A stretch of DNA of 64,000 nt from Gracilaria domingensis (lineage: Eukaryota; Rhodophyta; Florideophyceae; Gracilariales; Gracilariaceae): positions 1 to 64,000 of the forward strand of contig VCMS01000288.1 in NCBI GenBank assembly GCA_022539475.1, read 5' to 3'. Within the stretch, counting starts at the first letter, position 1. Every line of letters starts with the position of its first letter. The translations under genes were made by a program, and so were the position numbers. Positions 42,313 to 54,144 of this stretch are shown here, piece by piece. The notes under the pieces are model-generated. The model was given only the letters and a program-made list of their open reading frames with translations, searched no databases and was not told where the DNA came from.

Positions 42313-44526
42313 TTAAAAAGGCTGGGTAAGATGGTCGGTGGCTGCAGAAGCAGTAGCGACGTGAAGAGTTGACGAGGCCTGCAAGAAGTTCGTGAAGTTC
42401 GGGTTGATATCAAAGGGAGCTTCGGCATAAACATCCGTATTGTCCATTGGGGATTCATGTGTCTCGTCTGGGGCAAGTGCTGCTGTAGCGGCATTTATGA
42501 CATGCTCAGGGGTCTCGTCAGCGCAATCGGCCAATGCAGCATTGAGTATGGACTGTACTGTTTCGGCGTTCTCGCCGGTGGCTTCACCCTCGGGGTTGGC
42601 GTCATTCAAGGAGTTGTAGAGGGTCTGGTGCAGCTTCTTGCCACGGCGATAGTGAGGGCAGTCACGTTTCATGTGCCCCTTCTGCCGACAGTAGTAGCAC
42701 CTGTCGCTAGGGCGATAGCGTTGGTGGGACTAGTATGGTGCATTCGGCGTGCGGTGGAAATGGCGAGAGCGCGTTGGAAGAAAGGAAGAACGGTTGACTG
42801 GACGCCCGTAACGCGGGTTGGCGTAGTTAATGTCAACCGCCTTATCTACGTTCCCGAAAACAGCACGTTCATTCCCAGAGGCTTTCTGGATAGAACAGTA
42901 TCGCTGAGCGCAGTCAGCGATAGCGGTGGAGAGGGTTTGGAACATACGATACGTCGTTGATGGACGGTTGCATTCAATGGCACACCAGTCTTGGCCTTGT
43001 AGTGATGCGATTAAGAGTTCCCGTTTGAAGTGTTCTCCCTGGAAGTCATCAGGGATGCGTTCGAATTGGGCTTGAATTTCCGCAGTCAACTTGCGAAAAG
43101 CGTCATTGATTGACGTCGATCCATCAAGAAAGTCCGATAGGCGGAGGTCTTGCAGGTAATTGAGCACTCGACGCTTGTTAGCTACAGTGTCAAATCGCTC
43201 AGACATTAAAGCACTCGCTTGACGGAATCCTCGTGCCACAGGTACAACGTGTTTGTTGTAGTGTTTGCGTGCTTCCCCCTTTATCGTGAAGGGCACAACA
43301 GTAAGTGTTTCAGTGTCAGTCAGATTATAGACATCAATGACATATTGTTGCAGCTCCTCAGCTGTTTCAGACCAAGCTTCTGAGATTAAGCCTTGGAACC
43401 GGTTGTCCTTAAAGTAATGCGACGCGTGCTTACTGGCGTTCTGTAATGTGTATTCACGGTTGTTGGCGTGATACGGCTGGTATGAATGTGAAGGGTCAAA
43501 GTTTGGCGGCGGAGGGTTGAATTGAGAGGTGTAGAGAGCAGTTGGCGGGTTCGAAGTATGAGTGACAAAAGGCGGTGCAGTTCCATGTGCTGTGTGATTG
43601 GCAGTATTGCCTTGTAGCGAAGAGGGGTTGGTGTTTAAGGACGGTTGCTGCGCTGAGGTGTGCGGCATGGACGATAGTGGGACAGCAGCATTAGAGGCGG
43701 GAGGTGGGGCGGTATTGGGACGTTCAATGTTGAGGTTTTCGAGAGCTTGACGGAAGTTCTCGTACTCAGCGGCCCTTTGCGCTTGTTGTGCTTGCATTCG
43801 CACTAAAGCCTGTTGCATATTGCTCACGACAGCGCTTAGACCGGATCCTCTTGGGGAGTGAGGAGTGGCTGGCGGTGCATGGGCGGTGCTCGGCGCGCCG
43901 GTTTGAGGAGTGACCAGCTGATAGGGCATTGAATTCGCGGGCTGCGAAGGGGGACGGAACTGAGGGCTGGATGCGATAGGAGTGTTCGTGCTACTCTGCC
44001 AAGGGTGCGGCCGTTTTTCGACAACGATGCCATAGATGAGCTGGAAGAGATCCTCCTCGTCTCCCTCCTAGTAGATGGCATGGGCAACTCGTACAGTTGG
44101 GCTGTGGTACATGGTGTTGTTTGGAACACTTAAACCGAAAGCCTGAAGCTTGGTTTCCAGCGCACGAGCACAATTCCTGCGAACGGTGGGCTCGCAGAGG
44201 AGCATAGGGTCAAGATCCGCTCGCAAACGCTCTAGAAGCAGTTTGGGGGAAGGCCTTGTGCTGAGAATTTCGCGGACAATCGCGGCAAACACGCGTTGTG
44301 TAGGCGTCGTTAGCTCGGCTCGGGGAAGAAATTGGTATAACGCAGCATTTCCAACCGGGGAGGATAGTTCATGATACGTTAGAGATTGGACCGTGTTCGT
44401 CGCGACGGTGGCAGCAGTGTCAACGTTCTGGAAAGCGGTAGGCGGAGCAGAAGCGGTAGTGGGCGGGTTGGTTGTTTGGTCGGAAGGACCGGCTTGGTCA
44501 GCAACGGATTGGTTCTCGGGGTTCAT
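42313..44526 (-). pseudogene. Element C2 gag region
   Basis: It starts near the 5' LTR with MNPENQSVADQAGPSDQ. It runs through a Pro/Ala/Thr-rich segment and a capsid-like block (KDNRFQGLISEAWSETAEEL, TVVPFTIKGEARKHY). A CCHC zinc knuckle (CYYCRQKGHMKRDC) lies near 42670-42710. Broken, with about two breaks. Confidence 0.75.
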
Positions 44527-44561
44527 TGCGGAGAGCAATTAAGCAAAAGAGGTCAATCGAT

Positions 44562-44862
44562 TGATGGTCTACTTTTGGTCTGCGGTTTGCAGCAAGGATG
44601 CGGTTTGCAAGGTTAGGAAGTCATATATTCAAAATCATGGGGCGACCCCTTTACTGATGCTGGAGTCCCTAGCTACTTAAGTACCCTGGGGACCGATTCC
44701 CAGTACTGGGTTATCGCTAAGGTTCTCAGGGGTTTATCGACTCCTGTTGGCCTTGGCCCAGAGCTGGCTGTAGGCGGGAGTTCGTAGCGATATGCGACAG
44801 CCGGGTGCGCGGCGTGCGAACACGCTCGCATCAAGAGCATGCTTGGCACTCGCTGAGCGTCA
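44562..44862 (-). repeat. Element C2 LTR (5' side)
   Basis: 301 bp, matching 38500-38800 with about four differences. It is followed by the target duplication tagga. Confidence 0.9.
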
Positions 44863-44867
44863 TAGGA

Positions 44868-46860
44868 AGGGTAGACAACCGAGGGCAATGGTAAAAACAC
44901 ACGTGTGGTCCGACTTCGTCGGCCAGCCATGTGCATTACATGGGTTGTCCCACGCGCCGCGGCAAGCGACCTTGCTGTGCAGCCCTGCAACATTGAGCAG
45001 TGAATAAATCCGAATTTTTTGGCCTAGATGCACAACCGCGGTGCGCGGGCAGCTTCCAAACGGTGCAAAAGCTCTGCGCCGCAAGCAGCAACATCCGCCA
45101 TCTTTAACGGTCATTTAATTCTCGCTCATGCGAGTCAGAACCGTCATAGCAACGGGTAATCCGTTATTCACGGTACTTTCTTACCAGATGTCTCCGCGCC
45201 AAATGCGGCCTATGCCGAGCAATTGGAACAGCACCAAGTGCCCGCAACACACTCGCACAGCGCGAACGGTATCAGACAAAACCTGCGAGAACTGCCTTGC
45301 AACGAAACGACCACTCACTGACGTGGATATTCTCACCCATTGCAGGCAACACTCGTGAAACATCTCCAACGGAGCGAACGAACAAGCGACCACAGCACTG
45401 CGGGAAGTACCAGAGATCTGGATCACATCCGCAATAACCAAGCGGCAAAAGAGCGAACAACTGAAATACCATTCTTCTCCCATTGCTGGGCTTTCTGCAA
45501 GCAGGTGCGACACCCATTGATGTTTATTCTGCGAGGGTCTCTTCATCATTCGAAAGTTATTCTACCGCGATCAACGGCCTGGGAAACCGAGCGTAACCTG
45601 ACTTCAGGACCAAAATTCTCCCACTGACTGTGGCCTGCGACAGACTCACTCCTCAACGTGTTAGATTAGAAACCCAGTGATGATGGGACCTTCCGACATG
45701 AGATAAGCGGCACTCTTGACAAAAACTCCATGATTGGAGGACACCACCGACTGACACCAACAGTTATTCTCAATGCGAGCGCCCTGTACACAGGTTCGAA
45801 ACCCACTATTGGGATACTTCACGAGGCATCCTCCGGAACTTCTGGAGGTCACTTTCCGGTAACAGACGGACATGTAATCTGCAACCATCAACGCAGCAGA
45901 TCTTCATTCTTCAAGACGAGGCACATGAAAACCCTATTACAACGGGGACAACAGCATCGTATAGATGGCTTCTCCCGAAAAATTCGGTGTATCTCTCCCG
46001 ACCATTCCGAGAGCACGCGGGACCTAACTGACACTGTCGGAAGACACTCTTCAACCAATTCCGCGACGATGCGTCATCAACACGCGCCGAAGCGAGACTA
46101 TGCGAAACCCAAACCTGGGAAACATTACTGTCTTAACGAAACAGTATTCCGTTGACAACGGTGAATCGTCGTCACTTGGAGAATCGAGAACAGAATCCGA
46201 TCTGATCCGTATCCGAGTAGAATCCGGACGGGCACCACCAGGACTTCACTGGACATTCCGAAACTCGGTCAAAACGTTCGTACCGCGTGATACTGCAGAA
46301 GTCACCCGCACTCCGGAAAGCGAACATCGCGACGGCAATGCGACTGCACTAACCATCTAACATTCAATCTTCTTTTCCCAACGAGGGGATTCGGCCAACC
46401 ACCGGTACATAAAGCGGTAGGACTCGAGATGTACGAGACGACTTCACCGTTCTACACGGGACCTGACTCCTTTCACGGAGACATAGAGAACTGCTACATG
46501 CGGCGTTGCGACACCGGATGCGAAGACACTGGAGTGTCCAAATCGCACAAGCGAGCACTCTCCTCCCCCTCCTCAGGTGGAGCAACGGAGTATGAAGTTC
46601 TAACGCCAGAAGGCGGATGAAACCGTGTGTAAACATACGGATTAACCTTAGCCATAGGAACAGAAGTAGGGATAGAGTTGTCCGACGAAATCGGGAGTTC
46701 TTGTAAACCCAGAGAATTCTGGTATCCAATCGCATCTTGCGAATCCATAACCATAACATTGGGAATTTCGTTACAATCTTCCGGTGCAGGAACCGGTACT
46801 TCTAAATCCTCTTCACGTGAGGCAAAGTTCATAGCGCAAGGGTGTGGGTAGACACCGTTC
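44868..46860 (-). other. Element B interior, middle part, unrecognised
   Basis: This should contain most of RT by position, but beyond the start of RT near 46950 no further catalytic motif was recognised. Strongly decayed. Confidence 0.4.
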
Positions 46861-46861
46861 C

Positions 46862-48196
46862 TTACGGGTCCCACGCTGTATGTTCCAGTACAGTCTCCGC
46901 GGATATTGCGGTAGTCCAGACAGAACTGGAGCAAATTACCGGGACGACAACGATCGGCGTCCAAGAAGAAGCAGAACCAGTAAGACTGGCCAATGACCGT
47001 TCGAACGGGATGAAACTTAAATGTTGAGCCTTGCGCTGTATCCCATCCGTCAGGGACGACCATAACATGGAAACTTTGTTGAAAAACGAGGTCAAACTCT
47101 TAGGATCAGAGACTTCGCAAAATTGAAAATCCTGTGGAGGAGAAAACGTTTCCAAACGTGAACCAACTAAACCGTGATGCGGCAACTTTCCAAAAGGTCG
47201 GGACTTCAACTCTTGGACTTCCGAGCTATCGTAAAAACCGAGGACATCGGAGATATCCACATTAGTGGCAAAGAAAGCCTTCGGGTGAGGAAAGGTCTGA
47301 CCAATGACTTGGTTCTTCTGCAAGTACAGTGGTGATCGCGAGAAGTTCGCGACTAATACCTGGAAAAGCATATCCTCTTTACAGAGTGCAACACCATTCG
47401 CCATGGCAGCCTTCAGATTTCCGTACATGGACGGCAGGTGTTCTAAACACAATACTCCGCTCTGTGCGGTAGAAACAGTAACCCAAGACTGGGATTCCGG
47501 GGGAATCTCGGTAAAGACTTCAACGCGTATACGTGAAGATTTCCGACCACTTCGGACGTACTGCTGTGCGGAAGGCAATGGTGCCGGATTCTTTCGCGCC
47601 CGTTCCCACGGTTTTCCAGCAAATTGAACGGAGCTTCCGTCAACCAATTCCACCCGAGAAAGCCTCGGTTTTATCTCCTCAACGAAGAGGTCACAAAACT
47701 CACAACCGAGGACGATCGGGGCAGCAAGCTTCTTGCACACAACGAAGTCCACCGTAACCACGGATAATCTAAGTCGAACAAGAATTGGAACAGTCCCCAA
47801 AGTTTCAATCGGGGAATTGTTTGCATCACAAATATCCTCCAGGGGACCATATCGGATGTTTGGAATACACTCCTGAGGGAAAAGCGAATCCAGAATACAG
47901 TTCGGACGTGCTCCCGTATCAAGAACGGTCACATGACGAACCATCAGATGATGGGAGAACCCGAGATCGGCGTAGACCTTGAAGCTTCGCTTCGACAGCA
48001 TGAGTGCGCGACCCGGATACTTCGGGTTAATCTTCCGTATCCACGGTCTAGCAAGCTGTCCCATATCTGGGTGTGAATCCGATAAGGATAAAGAAACCTT
48101 CCTCGAAAGGATGGTCACAGGGGAGCGGGACTGGAATGTCCCAGGTGTCAATGACCCCTGTTCAAAGGGCACCTCTCCCGAATGGGAGGCTCCCAA
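46862..48196 (-). pseudogene. Element B protease region and start of RT
   Basis: A 444-codon frame carries a retropepsin-like motif (VLDTGARPNCI) followed by PIVLGCEFCDLFVEEIKPRL, the flap-to-ILG arrangement of retroviral aspartic proteases. At its end and in the neighbouring frame there are SSWTPIVVVP and LQFCLDYRNI. These match the SPxxSPVVLVxK and LRFCVDYRxLN start of Ty3/gypsy RT. This is the reason for calling B gypsy-like. Broken. Confidence 0.65.
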
Positions 48197-48280
48197 ACTC
48201 AGTTTTTCTGAGCCAAATCCGTTCGTGACGGACGAAACTTCTCCTGAAAACCAGGTGGTTCCACAGAAGTGGTGATGTTG

Positions 48281-49194
48281 TCAACGACCTGAGGAACAGG
48301 CATCGGCCGAGTGTCGGCAAACCTCGAAGAGTGGGGGACACCTGTATGTGAACAGACATTTCTTCGCAAGAAGGTAAGAACCAATCGGGACGGTCTTCTG
48401 CTCTTCAGCAGTCAACATCTCGTACTGACGAGCGACGATGTCGAAATCCCTGATAGGGTGAGTACACACCGAACCGTTGTGATCTTTTCCGTAACAGTGG
48501 TGACAGATAACCGCACAACCGCTACGGGCAACACCTGTACGAAGCGGAAACACAGGATCCCATTGAGTAGGGGTATCAAACGAAGACGTTTCCCAAGATT
48601 GGGCTTGCAATCCGATGACTCGGTATCATGATTGGCCATCAAAATGGTATGTTCCAACGACTCCAAACGTTGGTCGATACGATTCAACTTTGAATCACAC
48701 CTCGTCAGAGGACCATCGAGAGTTTTCACCATAAACTCGACATCACCTCGCAACACGAGCAAATCACCGCGAACATCCCTAGCCAGGGTCTCATCAACCT
48801 TAGAGACAAGGGTGTTCAAAACCTCTAGAATTGAGGACTGCACGAGCTGCAAAGTGCACACGCGAGCCTCCAACTCAGAGTAAAGGGAATAGGACCCACC
48901 AGAGGGGCGAGTATTCTCCATCGGCGGGGAGTCAACAAACCCAACATCTGGGGATACCGAAAGGGAAGGTCGGGAATTCCTGAGGCCAGGGCCATATCCA
49001 TCATGAATGGGAACATTCTGGACAGACCGCAGTTGCGGAGGCGCGACGGAAGCGCCAACAACAGACATAAGTAGGGAACGATTCCGAGTTTCATTCGGTG
49101 CCAATCGAGACATTAGACCGACTCGTCGGAAAGGACAAACTCGACTTCGACACTTTCGGAGCACCAAACCGGGTAAACTCAACCAAAGAGACAA
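48281..49194 (-). pseudogene. Element B gag region
   Basis: A predicted helical segment (LVSKVDETLARDVRGDLLVL, RIDQRLESLEHTI) is followed by a CCHC-type zinc knuckle (CHHCYGKDHNGSVC) near 48490-48530. It lies directly after the primer-site-like sequence inside the 5' LTR. Broken. Confidence 0.6.
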
Positions 49195-49239
49195 CCGTTA
49201 AAACGGATCAACCGACAACTTCTAAGTCGGGAGACCACT

Positions 49240-50081
49240 TGTAGAGCAAAAACATTCCGCGGAAGGAGACAAAAACCACCCGCGTGCGCGGTACTCTCAG
49301 GGTGTTCAGCCTTGCTCCCTATGAAGGGTGGCGCAGCGGAATAGCCCTCCGATGAGGTCGACACTAGCCAGGCGTAACTCCCGGCGACCTCTTCCTGACT
49401 TAGAGACGGAGGTAAGGGATGAACCCAAAAGAGGCGGTAGTAACCGTATCAACGGGAAACCCAAAGGAATGGGGAAATAAAGGGGAAAACAGGCCGTATG
49501 TACGGGACACAGACCCGAAAAGAGGGAACAACAGAACAACAACAACAAGAAGCCTGTACACACAGGGCGGAGAACAACCGTAAGGGCTGGAAAACAAACA
49601 GAAAACAACAGAAAACAAACAATAAATATAACCGTAGGTAAACGGGAACTCCTCAGAGACGCGAGGTGGATAAGTACTACCGTAGACGGCACGGAAGCTC
49701 TCCAAGAAGAAATCGCGATCCCACGCAGGCGAGATACTTAGAGCCGAACACTCGGTTATCTTTACTTCCCAGGAGGGTGGCCGTGAGGCCAACCCTTAAG
49801 TAGGGATCACTATACTATCTTAAAGTATCAACTATACCGGTACACGTCTGGACAATACACTACACGTGTACCGTGCCCCTCGGCTCAGAGGGCAATCCGC
49901 GTGCGCGGACACATCCACCATGTGGACACCTGATGTGTCCACCATCCAGGCCAACAATCTATACTTTGTCCTGCGACCGTCAACTCAGTCCTCAACATTC
50001 TGAGGTAACACTCCGGGAAACCCGGTAAACCTGCAAAAAGCAGCGCGAGCACCACCAGAAATCTCAGCGTTTTGCTCTACA
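49240..50081 (-). repeat. Element B LTR (5' side of the element)
   Basis: 842 bp, about 98% identical by eye to 29242-30083. It is followed by the duplicated gctag and the rest of the A LTR. Confidence 0.9.
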
Positions 50082-50086
50082 GCTAG

Positions 50087-50180
50087 TGACAGATAAAAAG
50101 GTAGCTCAAACAAGTAAACAGAGGATCGAGGAGTCGATATAACCCCTTGTGAGACCAACCTACCCCCCCCCCTTACAACA
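50087..50180 (+). repeat. Element A right LTR, second part
   Basis: It continues the A LTR after the B insertion (tgacagataaaaaggtag to cttacaaca) and matches the end of the left LTR (about 24620-24712). Confidence 0.85.
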
Positions 50181-50429
50181 ATTTAAATTTACCTTTTATG
50201 CCTCTAGCGTCTACTGTGTCCAGCAAGTGCCACGACTTGAGAGGTTTCGAATTAAAAATCTACCGAAAAGTGCAGGTTTTCCAAAAATGAGTAAACAAAT
50301 TAATCGGTTCTAAAATATACTACATGCCAGAACTATTCTGGCGAAGTGGACAGTGTGGGATAAAATAAATTTTCTTCCTGGTTCCCAAAAATTCCAATGC
50401 TATCTTTAGCTCCAACGGGCAGTCTAATC

Positions 50430-50979
50430 CAGGCCCGTGTTTGTGACTGACTGACTTGATAGAAACATAAATGACTAATGACTAACTGACTAGCATATGC
50501 AATAAAATGCCAGTCATATTTAGTCATTTACAGTACAATTGGTCAGAAAGACACGATACGTGTTCATAACCACTCATAATCCCACACGCGTGCCACATAA
50601 TAGCTAAAATGGTTTTCAAATATTGATTTTGGTTTTGTTTTCACTGAAAATAGTTTACATATTTAAGTAGTCGGTAAGTTATACCTTTTTCTGAATATTT
50701 TTACCTTTATTTTCAATTTCTTGCTCATTTTTGATAACTTTTTAAACACTTTGAAGTTTGAATGAACATTCTTTAGAACAAATATACATCGTTAGAACCA
50801 AAGCAAGCTGATGAGTATACTTATATATCTTAAACCAAGAGCAGTCCAGTTTAATTTCTAGGCAATCACGTTAAGAAAAAGGGCAAAAAATATGAGACTA
50901 AATATGACTGATTACGAATTTTATTGAGTGACTTTGACTTTTTGACTTGGTTAAAAATCTAGTCACAAATACGGCCCTG
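50430..50979. mobile_element. hAT-like MITE, 550 bp, copy 1
   Basis: The left end CAGGCCCGTGTTTGTGACT and the reverse complement of the right end (CAGGGCCGTATTTGTGACTA) are terminal inverted repeats of hAT type. It aligns end to end with 54145-54698. The interior is A/T-rich without coding capacity and contains agtcattta words. No exact 8-bp target duplication remains. Confidence 0.75.
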
Positions 50980-51483
50980 TCGTACCCCCTAAACGACAAC
51001 AAGGAGGTAAGGCCACCGAGCTACCCTCAGCAAGTTGTATTCTTTCAACAGGTTATTGGGCGTACACACAAGGTTGGAATTGATACGGATTTCATCCATT
51101 GCTAATGAGTAGTAGAATGTGGATGTGAACGGAAAAATAGCGTAGAAGATCAACGAAGCAGTCGGTCAGCTGCATTTTATGCTCTCTTATCGTATATTTA
51201 CGTACAGTAATGAGGCCCTTACCTTCGGTACCTTCGTATCTTCGGTACAAAGGTAACCAACGGTACCGTCGTACCTCACCCATTTGGTGCAACGGCTATC
51301 TTTAGGCAGAGGTTGTCGTGTAAGCAATAATTATATCAGCATTACAGTTGATCGAAGACGGGGAGAAAAGGGTGTAGATTTAAATACGCATTTTGTGCCA
51401 CTCTCATCTTTACGGGGTATGCATTTGCTGGTGTGTAAGTAGTAACGGCTGCATTACAGTATACACGAATACACGCATCATTC
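50980..51483. other. Intergenic, clustered ggtacc words
   Basis: No gene seen. Between 51218 and 51275 the words accttcggtaccttcg and caacggtaccgtcgtacc form a short partly palindromic cluster. The DUF4419 gene ends at 51484. Confidence 0.4.
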
Positions 51484-52815
51484 TCAACTGTTCTCTCTCT
51501 CGTGTGGTTGATCGTGAGTGACAAGCCATCCGACGTAAGGGCGCAATGCCCGCGTGTCAGCATCCTGCGTCATCCCAAAGTATCCAGCGTGAAAGTGAAG
51601 AGGGAACTCCTCTTCGAAATAATTCCACTTTACAGCCACGGACGAAACAAGCTTGGGAAACTTGTTTGGATTTGGGCCGCAATACTGTGACGTATGCTGC
51701 CACGGCTTTATGTGTTGATTTACCCTACCGCCCTCAAGGTACGGATAAAGGTTGTTGATCCACCCGCTCACAACAGGAGATGCTCCGCTTCCTTCTTTCG
51801 AATACTCCTTCACCATGCGTTGCCAAAACGCATGATTCACATTTCCCATATACGCAGACACGAATTCATCCAGCACAGGGAGCAGGTTCGGAAGCCATTT
51901 GTCAGCAAACTCGCACAATAGCACTCGATTCAACCTCCCGGCCCGTTCCCGAACCGCCATCCAGTCTCCAAGCGTTCCTTCCAACTGCACGTAAGGAATT
52001 CCGCACAATATACCAAGTTCAAAACTGAAATACCGAGCGGTGGCAGCCATAAGAGTGATTTCCGCGGCAGCTATCTCCGCCTTGGACGAGGTGCTGAACG
52101 GAGCCGACAGAAGCTGATGCAAATCGTTACCGATATTGGCGCGTATTTGATGGCTGAACGCGTGAAACACACCCGATTCCCACTCATGCACAGCGCTATT
52201 CCCCATCCGAAGCTCATCGTTGCGAACCTCCAGTTCCTTCTTCCCCTTGAAGGACACAAAGCGCGTGCGAAGCGCCTCCGCATTCTGGTCGATGTGCTTC
52301 GCGGCACCGTACGCAATGGCCAGCCACACGTGCTGCGGCGAAAGCACGAGCGGGTAGTGCGAAGCAAATGCGAAAAGGCAGATCTGCATGAGTGAGCGCG
52401 GGCCATACTTGATGAGTTTCTCCGTCGGGAAACTGTGCTGCTCCACCTTTGGAGATGCGCGTTCGCGAGCTCTTTGACGCCATTCGCTCCGTTTCCGTTT
52501 CGCATCGCTGTTGTGTAGGATGCTTGAACATACTTGTCTGGCGCATTGCGTTACCCGTTCTGCCGTCTGCGAGGCCGTTAGCACGTCTAAGCGCTCGCCT
52601 AAAGACGAAACCGTTTGCACGTTGAAGCGGACACCATTTTCGACAACTTGGTGGAGGGGGACGACATCGTGGGCAGGCGAGGGCTCGTTCGTACCGTCGG
52701 AGATGGTTGTTTGTTGCCGGATTCGTTGCGAGCGACGGAGCGATTTTGCAGTGGGGTCGTTGTTGTTTCCATCTCGTTTGCGTGGACGACGGTTCTTGTT
52801 GACTGAGATTTGCAT
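51484..52815 (-). CDS. DUF4419-family protein
   Basis: 443 residues from ATG 52813-52815 (MQISVNKNRRPRKRDG). Residues 5-35 are a basic, possibly nuclear-targeting segment. The remainder matches the DUF4419 (PF14388) pattern: LSPQHVWLAIAYGAAKHI, LRTRFVSFKGKKELEV, FSFELGILCGIPYVQLEG, GDWMAVRERAGRL, WINNLYPYL and AVKWNYFEEEFPLHFHAG. The family is widespread in fungi, algae and protists and its biochemical function is unknown. The frame is open 29 codons farther upstream, but that extension has no ATG and contains the TATA box, so the start at 52815 is preferred. Confidence 0.8.
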   Translation of the reverse strand: MQISVNKNRRPRKRDGNNNDPTAKSLRRSQRIRQQTTISDGTNEPSPAHDVVPLHQVVENGVRFNVQTVSSLGERLDVLTASQTAERVTQCARQVCSSILHNSDAKRKRSEWRQRARERASPKVEQHSFPTEKLIKYGPRSLMQICLFAFASHYPLVLSPQHVWLAIAYGAAKHIDQNAEALRTRFVSFKGKKELEVRNDELRMGNSAVHEWESGVFHAFSHQIRANIGNDLHQLLSAPFSTSSKAEIAAAEITLMAATARYFSFELGILCGIPYVQLEGTLGDWMAVRERAGRLNRVLLCEFADKWLPNLLPVLDEFVSAYMGNVNHAFWQRMVKEYSKEGSGASPVVSGWINNLYPYLEGGRVNQHIKPWQHTSQYCGPNPNKFPKLVSSVAVKWNYFEEEFPLHFHAGYFGMTQDADTRALRPYVGWLVTHDQPHERENS

Positions 52816-52877
52816 GTTGATGGCGGTATGGGCTGCCAGGGGAAGGGCGAGAGCGTGACGGTAGAGAGATGTAGGCG

Positions 52878-52886
52878 CTTTTATAG
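52878..52886 (-). promoter_or_regulatory. TATA box of the DUF4419 gene
   Basis: The minus strand reads CTATAAAAG here, a consensus TATA box, 63-70 nt upstream of the ATG at 52815. It would place transcription start about 40 nt before that ATG. Confidence 0.6.
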
Positions 52887-52902
52887 GGCGGCGCGTTGCC
52901 AA

Positions 52903-54144
52903 CTGGGAAAGAAGCCGGCCTCGTGAAACGAATACAGCTGAAAGCTTATTAGAAAAGACGTATAAATGTATACAGTACTTTTAAATCATGCGATACGTGT
53001 ACGGCGACGTGGAATATGTGACCGCGTGGAATGGATGCCCGCGTGGATTACATGTCCACGTGGAAGGCGACCAAAAGCTCAGTCGCTTTCATCGACGATG
53101 CAGGTGCAGAAAGGAATGTCGATCAACGCGCGATTGCTCGTGCCAATATTCGTGGCGCGCATAATCGGCGGGCAAGTCGTCCACGTCAAACCGCGGCACG
53201 CGCGCGTTCCGCGTCGATATGTGCGCCGGCACCGGCAGCCGCAGCACCACAAAACAATGGTTCAATCGAGATGGTGGTTTACTGGAACGCGGCGTAGCAC
53301 ACGACGTCATCGTGGACAGGCGGACGAATGTGCTGGTCCTGGGTGGCTGTGCTGCTCTCCTCGTATTCAAATCATGGGTGGCCTTTTACTCGACTACCAA
53401 AGCGAACGGTTTCTGCCCCGAATCTCATCTCCACTTTCAGTTGTATCGCTCTCCGCTAACTTGGTCTACGTTCTCGAGCTTTGCTTTGGTTTTCGTTTTT
53501 GACCACGAAGCACCGCCCGCAACAGTTCACAGCCCCCAACGCCGCCACCGCGCCCTGGGCCGGTCCGCACTCCTCACAACCCTGCAGACGGAAGGGAACT
53601 CTTCGTTATAATCTCTAATGCAAACTTTTCTATCAAGCCAAGACGTCGATGTCGTCACGTACTAACCCAATACTTTTGCATCCACGAATTTTGAATTGAT
53701 GTTAAAGATTCTTTGGCAAACTTTTTTGCTTTAACCTGACGGCTGCAATACCTTTTCTTCTCTAACAGTTTTAGTCCCACTTAGTTTTTATATCAGTGAA
53801 GTTTTTAATGGTTCGGCCAAAATCAGGTAGTGATCGTTACCGTGCACGTGTCTACACAATTAGAAGCACAATGAGAACATCGTGGTACAGAACCGCATGT
53901 CACAAAGCGACATATATGGGATGGGAACATGACGAGCAACTGTCATGTGCGCATGGCGACTTGTGTGGGGCGTTGTTCTGGCGAAGGAGAGCATACATTG
54001 CGATCAAGAGGCCCACAGAGAACAAAAGAAACGGACCGCTCGAATGCGGACTTTGCCACAAACTGGAACTTAATAAAGTTCTGTGAGAAGCACGACGCTT
54101 CTCTTGTTCTGGGTGTGCGTAGGTAGTAGAATAAAAGTATATAT
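52903..54144. other. Intergenic with possible small genes
   Basis: Near 53005-53066 the word gcgtggaa/cacgtgga recurs four times at short spacing, a possible promoter element cluster. Frames at 53031-53297 (Ala/Pro-rich) and 53219-53611 (with VLVLGGCAALLVFKSWVAFY, a membrane-like stretch) might be parts of one small gene. A 96-codon frame at 53796-54086 has paired cysteines. None is convincing. Confidence 0.25.

Larger units (their letters stand above)
38500..44862 (-). mobile_element. Element C2: copia-type LTR retrotransposon inserted in B
   Basis: LTRs at 38500-38800 and 44562-44862 (301 bp, TGATGGTC to GAGCGTCA) differ at about four positions by eye. A perfect 5-bp target duplication, tagga, lies at 38495-38499 and 44863-44867. 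The order on the minus strand is gag, protease, integrase, RT, RNase H. Pol is one long frame and looks whole. The gag region has about two breaks. It is related to C1, with the same integrase and RNase H signatures, but the LTRs are different. Confidence 0.9.
29242..50081 (-). mobile_element. Element B: Ty3/gypsy-like LTR retrotransposon fossil inserted in the LTR of A
   Basis: Two 842-bp LTRs (29242-30083 and 49240-50081) begin TGTAGAGCAAAA and end TTTTGCTCTACA, flanked by a perfect 5-bp duplication gctag. Orientation is minus. A purine tract (gaggagggagaga on the minus strand) abuts the LTR at 30084-30097. A primer-site-like TGGTCTCCCGAC lies a few bases inside the other LTR. A zinc knuckle, retropepsin and the start of an RT follow in order from 49.2 to 46.9 kb. 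The LTRs differ at about 2% by eye. Without the two nested insertions it is about 8.5 kb. It is broken many times, and the RNase H and integrase parts are not recognisable. Confidence 0.85.
24372..50180 (+). mobile_element. Element A: Ty1/copia-type LTR retrotransposon fossil, host of the nest
   Basis: The left LTR is 24372-24712. The right LTR starts at 29004 and is split by element B, ending at 50180. Both LTRs start TGTG and end ACAACA. The right LTR is preceded by a purine-rich tract (gggagggagtgtggagacac). The likely target duplication is 5 bp with one mismatch (cttta and attta). Domain order gag, protease, integrase, RT, RNase H is that of the copia group. By eye the LTRs differ at about 6% plus one short gap, the oldest of the four elements here. 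It is broken, with roughly four or five breaks in the coding region. Confidence 0.85.
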
